Of a stretch of DNA of 8,712 nt, positions 5,785 to 8,712 are shown piece after piece; the first letter of the stretch is position 1; each line of letters opens with the position of its first letter. The position numbers and the translations under genes were made by a program. This stretch comes from Desulfobacteraceae bacterium (GTDB taxonomy: Bacteria > Desulfobacterota > Desulfobacteria > Desulfobacterales > Desulfosalsimonadaceae), in assembly GCA_024636355.1 (NCBI GenBank), contig JAGXHH010000011.1, forward strand, positions 1 through 8,712. The letters run 5' to 3'. Under the pieces are notes generated by a model. That model had not been told where the DNA came from and did no database searches. It was given only the letters and a program-made list of their open reading frames with translations.

Positions 5785-6339
5785 ATGAAAGACTTCAATC
5801 AGGACCAGGTCGAAACGCACTTTGAAAAATTGCTCCGGCCCCAGCTGACCTGGTTATATCGGATTTCCTATCGTTTCACCGGCAATAAAGCCGATGCGGA
5901 AGACCTGGTCCAGGATCTGCTGGTAAAATTATATCCGCGCAGGGACGAACTGGATTCCGTGGCAAATCTGCGCCCGTGGCTGGTGCGCGTGCTATACCGG
6001 TTGTTCCTGGATAATGAACGGAGACAGAAACGCTCCCCGCTGCGCCTGTTGAAACGCCGTCCGAAAGACGATGCTGAAGATCCCCTGGAGCAGTTTCCCG
6101 CATCAGATCCCGATCCCGAACAGTACACGGGGGGGCGCATCCTGTCCGAGCGCATTGAACAGGCGCTGAATATGCTTTGCAGGGATCATCGGGCCATTAT
6201 CACCCTGCACGACATGGAAGGCTACCGGTTAAGCGAGTTGGAGACCCTGCTGGAAGTGCCGCTGGGAACCTTGAAGTCGCGTCTGCATCGTGGCCGGGCG
6301 ACACTCAGAAAAATTCTGGAAAAGGATGGAACCTTTTAG
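5785..6339 (+). CDS. ECF-family RNA polymerase sigma factor
   Basis: 184 residues from the ATG at 5785, the typical size of an ECF sigma factor. Region 2 spans about 16-83 (LYRISYRFTGNKADAEDLVQD, then LRPWLVRVLYRLFLDNERR), binding core polymerase and the -10 element; a variable acidic linker follows (about 92-120); region 4 spans about 122-177 with a helix-turn-helix (YRLSELETLLEVPLGTLKSR, then LHRGRATLRKIL) for the -35 element. An upstream in-frame ATG at 5707 would start inside the palindromic repeat and add 26 residues with no family support, so it is rejected; the chosen start has no strong Shine-Dalgarno. The anti-sigma gene follows after 55 bp. No convincing ECF-type promoter was found upstream, so expression may come from read-through of the sigma-54 transcript or from an unrecognised promoter. 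No extra C-terminal domain is present. Confidence 0.92.
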   Translation: MKDFNQDQVETHFEKLLRPQLTWLYRISYRFTGNKADAEDLVQDLLVKLYPRRDELDSVANLRPWLVRVLYRLFLDNERRQKRSPLRLLKRRPKDDAEDPLEQFPASDPDPEQYTGGRILSERIEQALNMLCRDHRAIITLHDMEGYRLSELETLLEVPLGTLKSRLHRGRATLRKILEKDGTF

Positions 6340-6394
6340 CCGGTTTGGCCGTCTTGTATTACAGAAAGGCTTGAACATCGAAAGGGAGCAGAAA

Positions 6395-7084
6395 ATGGAT
6401 TGCCGAATAACGAATCATTATATGGAAGATTATCTGGACGACATGCTCGATGATGCAACCCGGGGCAGATTCCAGGAGCATGTGGAAAGATGTCCGGATT
6501 GTCGAAACCGGCTGGCGCGTGGACGGGAACTGAAAAACGCCCTTAACGCGCTGCCGGAACCGATTCTCGATCCCGATTTTGCAGCACGCGCGTTTAAACA
6601 TGCTGCCGCCGCCCATACCTGGCGACGTCGGATCGATACGTCGAAGATGATGAGGATTGCGGCATCCATACTTGTAATTGTGGCTCTCGGAATCGTGTTA
6701 AAGGGGGGTTGGGGACCTGGCCAGCTCGAATCGCCCAAAGCCTTTGTCCAATTGAACCAGCCGGAGGACGTCCAGCTGGTGTTTTATTCCGAGGAAAACC
6801 TGGAGAACGTCACCTTCCGCCTTGAACCACCGGATGGCATCGAACTGGTCGGTTTTGAAAACCAGCGGGAAATCGTCTGGCAGGGGAATCTGGCGAGGGG
6901 TGACAATTTGCTGGTGCTGCCGGTAATCGCACGCAATCGGGAGGGCGGTTCCCTGGTTGCGGAAATCCGCCACGGCAGCCGAAACAAGCAGTTCCGGCTG
7001 CAGCTCAAGGTGCAGCAGGCTGATCATCCGCATCCCGGTGCCGACAGGTTCGATAGCAGTGTGGCGCCGATGCGATTCATCTGA
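6395..7084 (+). CDS. Membrane-anchored zinc-finger anti-sigma factor
   Basis: 229 residues. The ATG at 6395 has a GGGAG ribosome site; an in-frame ATG at 6290 would overlap the sigma gene and lacks one. The N-terminal cytoplasmic ZAS domain (about 1-45) holds the zinc motif H29-x3-C33-x2-C36 (EHVERCPDCR) expected to clamp the ECF sigma factor encoded just upstream. After a linker there is one transmembrane helix at about 86-104 (MMRIAASILVIVALGIVLKGGW), followed by a periplasmic domain of about 120 residues rich in beta strands (FVQLNQPEDVQLVFYSEENL; DNLLVLPVIARN) that would sense the envelope signal. The order sigma then anti-sigma on one transcript is standard for this pair. The zinc motif might also respond to thiol oxidants or to metals displacing Zn, which is relevant given the metal genes nearby; this is inference. 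The sensory domain is not one I can name. Confidence 0.9.
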   Translation: MDCRITNHYMEDYLDDMLDDATRGRFQEHVERCPDCRNRLARGRELKNALNALPEPILDPDFAARAFKHAAAAHTWRRRIDTSKMMRIAASILVIVALGIVLKGGWGPGQLESPKAFVQLNQPEDVQLVFYSEENLENVTFRLEPPDGIELVGFENQREIVWQGNLARGDNLLVLPVIARNREGGSLVAEIRHGSRNKQFRLQLKVQQADHPHPGADRFDSSVAPMRFI

Positions 7085-7143
7085 ATTTTTGGTAAAAGCA
7101 GGTAAACGTAAAAAACGAAGCATTATTACAGGAGACAATAATT

Positions 7144-7788
7144 ATGAAAACCGCAAAAATAATCAAGGTCGTATTTTTTTCACTGACCGTCAGTGCCCTG
7201 GTGTCTGTAAGTGCCTATGCCCAGAACCGTGATCGGGACCGGGTTCAGGATCGGGATATGGATGTTACTATGGATGTGGTCCGGCAGTCCGATTCCAAAA
7301 ATATCACCGAAAGGGTCATGAACCGGATCGATCTGCCGGAATCGGCCTCCCAGACCGCCCGGGATGCGGTAGGAAGCCGGGATCGTATGCACACGCAGGA
7401 CCAGTTGCATATGGATGAAGGCAACCAGGGGGCGTCTCGTTCCCGGATGCATAATGAAGGCGAATACGCCGGAGAGGGCCGCTACCAGATGCGGGAAAGC
7501 GCCAATGAAGCCATGGAGAACCGTCACCAGATGAGAGACGATGCCAATGAGACCCGCGAGGAAACGCACATGATGCGGGAAGAAACCCACCAGATGCGTG
7601 GCGATGTCAATGATGCCCGGGACGACAGCCGGCAGATGCGCGAGGATGTCAACGACGCCCGCGATGAAAGCCAGCAGGCACGTGAAGATGTAAACGATGT
7701 CCGGGACGAGAGCCGACAGATGAGAAATGAGGCGGGTGACATCCAGGAAGATGCCCGCCAGATGAGAGACGGCCATGGCATGAACTAA
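7144..7788 (+). CDS. Exported protein with 14-residue charged helical repeats
   Basis: 214 residues with an AGGAG ribosome site upstream and a Sec signal peptide (cleavage after AYA, residue 26). The mature protein begins with an Arg/Asp-rich segment (QNRDRDRVQDRDMD), then a short conserved-looking segment NITERVMNRIDLPESASQTA (53-72), and then residues about 115-209 consist of 14-residue units of the form QMREDVNDARDESR: five more-or-less complete copies plus degenerate ones, with one 7-residue half unit at 143-149 that keeps the heptad phase. The region is almost wholly helix-forming with alternating acid and base residues, so it should form a long coiled coil or single charged helix in the periplasm. 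It follows the anti-sigma gene by 59 bp on the same strand and is closed by a strong terminator, so it is the likely third gene of the sigma operon and a possible effector or regulon target. No catalytic motif; no named family recognised. Confidence 0.85.
   Translation: MKTAKIIKVVFFSLTVSALVSVSAYAQNRDRDRVQDRDMDVTMDVVRQSDSKNITERVMNRIDLPESASQTARDAVGSRDRMHTQDQLHMDEGNQGASRSRMHNEGEYAGEGRYQMRESANEAMENRHQMRDDANETREETHMMREETHQMRGDVNDARDDSRQMREDVNDARDESQQAREDVNDVRDESRQMRNEAGDIQEDARQMRDGHGMN
7486..7770 (+). repeat. 42-bp coding tandem repeats (14-residue units)
   Basis: In-frame repeat tract coding for units starting at residues 115, 129, 143 (half unit), 150, 164, 178, 192 and 206. Most units begin Gln-Met-Arg, with Asp/Glu, Asn-Asp and Arg at fixed places. 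Units 150, 164 and 178 are closest to each other, and the outer ones have diverged, which suggests expansion from the middle. Confidence 0.8.
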
Positions 7789-7841
7789 GGGATATAGTAG
7801 CATCAGTTCCGAGTTTTCATAAGAATTCGGAAAATAACATC

Positions 7842-7873
7842 AAAAGCCCTGATGGGCAACCATCAGGGCTTTT
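7842..7873 (+). terminator. Strong rho-independent terminator with GCAA tetraloop
   Basis: A perfect 14-bp stem (7842-7855 with 7860-7873; core GCCCTGATGG / CCATCAGGGC) closed by a GCAA (GNRA) tetraloop, with four U at the 3' side of the stem. The A-run on the left makes it potentially bidirectional. It ends the sigma/anti-sigma/repeat-protein operon 54 nt past the last stop codon. Confidence 0.9.
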
Positions 7874-8374
7874 GCCGTTTGTGCTTCCTGCCGAAGAGGG
7901 CGCATCCATAACCCTCGCATGGATTGTATATGAGGATCGTGAAAAAAATGCGCAGTAAAATGGACCAGGTGGAAAAATTGTGCACATCGAAGTTGCCTGA
8001 AAAAAATAAAACAGAGCGCTTCCTCTCAAATCGGTAGATTAAAATCAGTTTGATTCTTCAGCTCTTTTCCGTCCGCACCCGGTGCTTACAGTCCGGGCAG
8101 GTAGTTCGAAACTTCGGCATGGGCCTTGCATTAAACTAAAAAAGGCTTTTTTCCCACAACCCCGATTGAACGCCACTGAGATAATGAAAAAACCAATAAC
8201 ACTGCACATAGGAGAACCCGGTATTTTTGACTTGACCGCAACCGTGACGTACTGCGGCCTTTCCAACTTTTTCTTTGGACCGGAAGCTGATGGGACAGAT
8301 CCTTTCGCTTACACGTTGGGCGATGAGGCGATTAGCTGAGAACTTATTCAAATACTAAAAAATGGAGGCATGAC
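7874..8374. other. About 500-bp intergenic region before the porin
   Basis: No convincing gene. A plus-strand frame from 8184 to 8339 (51 codons, MKKPITLHIGEPGIFD start) exists but has no Shine-Dalgarno and no recognisable motif. The region contains the probable sigma-54 promoter at 8115-8130 and a short palindrome GCACCCGGTGC at 8075-8085, which shares its left half with the inverted repeat at 4128. Confidence 0.5.
8115..8130 (+). promoter_or_regulatory. Probable sigma-54 promoter upstream of the porin
   Basis: CGGCATGGGCCTTGCA matches TGGCAYRNNNNTTGCW at all positions except the first T, with correct GG-to-GC offset. The predicted start near 8141 would give the porin a leader of about 234 nt, which is long and could hold regulatory structure. 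Alternatively it serves the doubtful small frame at 8184. Confidence 0.5.
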
Positions 8375-8712
8375 ATGATTCGAAAAGTACTGTTTTTTGT
8401 AGTGGGACTGACGATACTGCCGTCGTTGGCGGGAGCTGTGGAAGTGTACCGCAACGGCGATGTATCACTCGATTTGGGGTTTTGGGGCCAGGCCTGGTAC
8501 CAGTATGTGGGCGATTTTGATCGGGATGGCGATGGTGAATGGGATGACAACCTTAACGATTTTATGATCCGGAGAACCTATTTCAGTATCGCCGGAACGG
8601 TTTCTCCAAAGCTGAGCTTTTTTGTCCATTACGCCGGTGACCGCATCGGCCAGGAAGGCTTGGACAATGCGGGTGTGGGGTTGGGTTCCGGCCTTGCTTT
8701 GCGGGATGGCTG
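8375..8712 (+). CDS. Outer-membrane porin, phosphate-selective (OprP/OprO)-like, N-terminal part
   Basis: 112 codons are visible before the right edge; full porins of this type are about 380-450 residues. The ATG has an excellent GGAGG ribosome site 6 nt upstream. Residues 1-21 are a Sec signal peptide (MIRKVLFFVVGLTILPSLAG, then A). The mature protein opens with beta strands (DVSLDLGFWGQAWYQYV) and contains FMIRRTYFSIAGTVSPKLSF, the 'RR..+..G.+...+.F' signature usual near the N-terminus of OprP/OprO-like porins. Between them residues 47-58 (DFDRDGDGEWDD) fit the Ca-binding EF-hand loop at positions 1, 3, 5, 6 and 12. The substrate cannot be told from this part. It is probably under the sigma-54 site at 8115. 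Confidence 0.75.
   Translation, partial: MIRKVLFFVVGLTILPSLAGAVEVYRNGDVSLDLGFWGQAWYQYVGDFDRDGDGEWDDNLNDFMIRRTYFSIAGTVSPKLSFFVHYAGDRIGQEGLDNAGVGLGSGLALRDG

Noticed and set aside
7486..7770. Possible CRISPR array suggested by the regular 42-bp spacing
   Set aside because: The units are contiguous, in frame and code for a helical protein repeat, with no unique spacers between them.
7180..7803. 207-codon minus-strand frame opposite the repeat protein
   Set aside because: It is a mirror of the biased, repetitive coding sequence; the plus strand has the signal peptide, ribosome site and terminator.
8184..8339. 51-codon plus frame as a gene under the 8115 sigma-54 site
   Set aside because: No ribosome site, no signal or motif; kept only as a possibility within the intergenic note.

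Overview
The window looks like part of a Gram-negative, environmental proteobacterial genome of moderate GC content, most plausibly Desulfobacterota (the old Deltaproteobacteria). The reasons are several near-consensus sigma-54 (-24/-12) promoters, Sec-exported envelope proteins, outer-membrane beta-barrels, an RND heavy-metal pump, and two families of dispersed palindromic repeats typical of such genomes. The taxonomic call is inference; no rRNA or other marker is present.

Layout. Positions 1-1634 (minus) hold the N-terminal 544 residues of a CusA/CzcA-type RND metal efflux pump, cut by the window edge. Upstream in the same direction (2088-1747) lies a small exported protein with a cysteine-bearing YHS/TRASH-like metal-binding domain, preceded by a textbook sigma-54 promoter. 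Positions 2089-2655 are AT-rich and without a recognisable gene. Positions 2656-2950 are a frameshifted remnant of a GGDEF (diguanylate cyclase) domain. At 3056-3217 there is a 53-residue His-rich lipoprotein. Positions 3296-3516 hold a minus-strand terminator and a nested palindromic repeat. At 3973-3518 (minus) there is an exported Met/His-rich protein.

The 3974-4356 intergenic region is the regulatory centre of the window: two divergent sigma-54 promoters flank a GC-rich inverted repeat that sits about 124 and 147 bp upstream of the two predicted start sites, the usual place for an enhancer-binding-protein site. To its right on the plus strand are a TPR plus outer-membrane beta-barrel protein (4357-5616), a dispersed palindromic repeat (5642-5715), an ECF sigma factor (5785-6339), its membrane-bound zinc-finger anti-sigma factor (6395-7084), and an exported protein built on 14-residue charged helical repeats (7144-7788), closed by a strong terminator with a GCAA tetraloop. 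A further probable sigma-54 promoter (8115-8130) precedes a porin that runs off the right edge (8375-8712).

Taken together, the window reads as an envelope and metal-stress region. Metal export (RND pump), periplasmic metal-binding proteins (Cys-, Met- and His-rich) and outer-membrane proteins appear to be tied together by sigma-54 control, with an embedded ECF sigma/anti-sigma switch next to the repeat protein. The co-regulation is inferred from promoter sequences; neither the sigma-54 activator nor the inducing metal is visible here.
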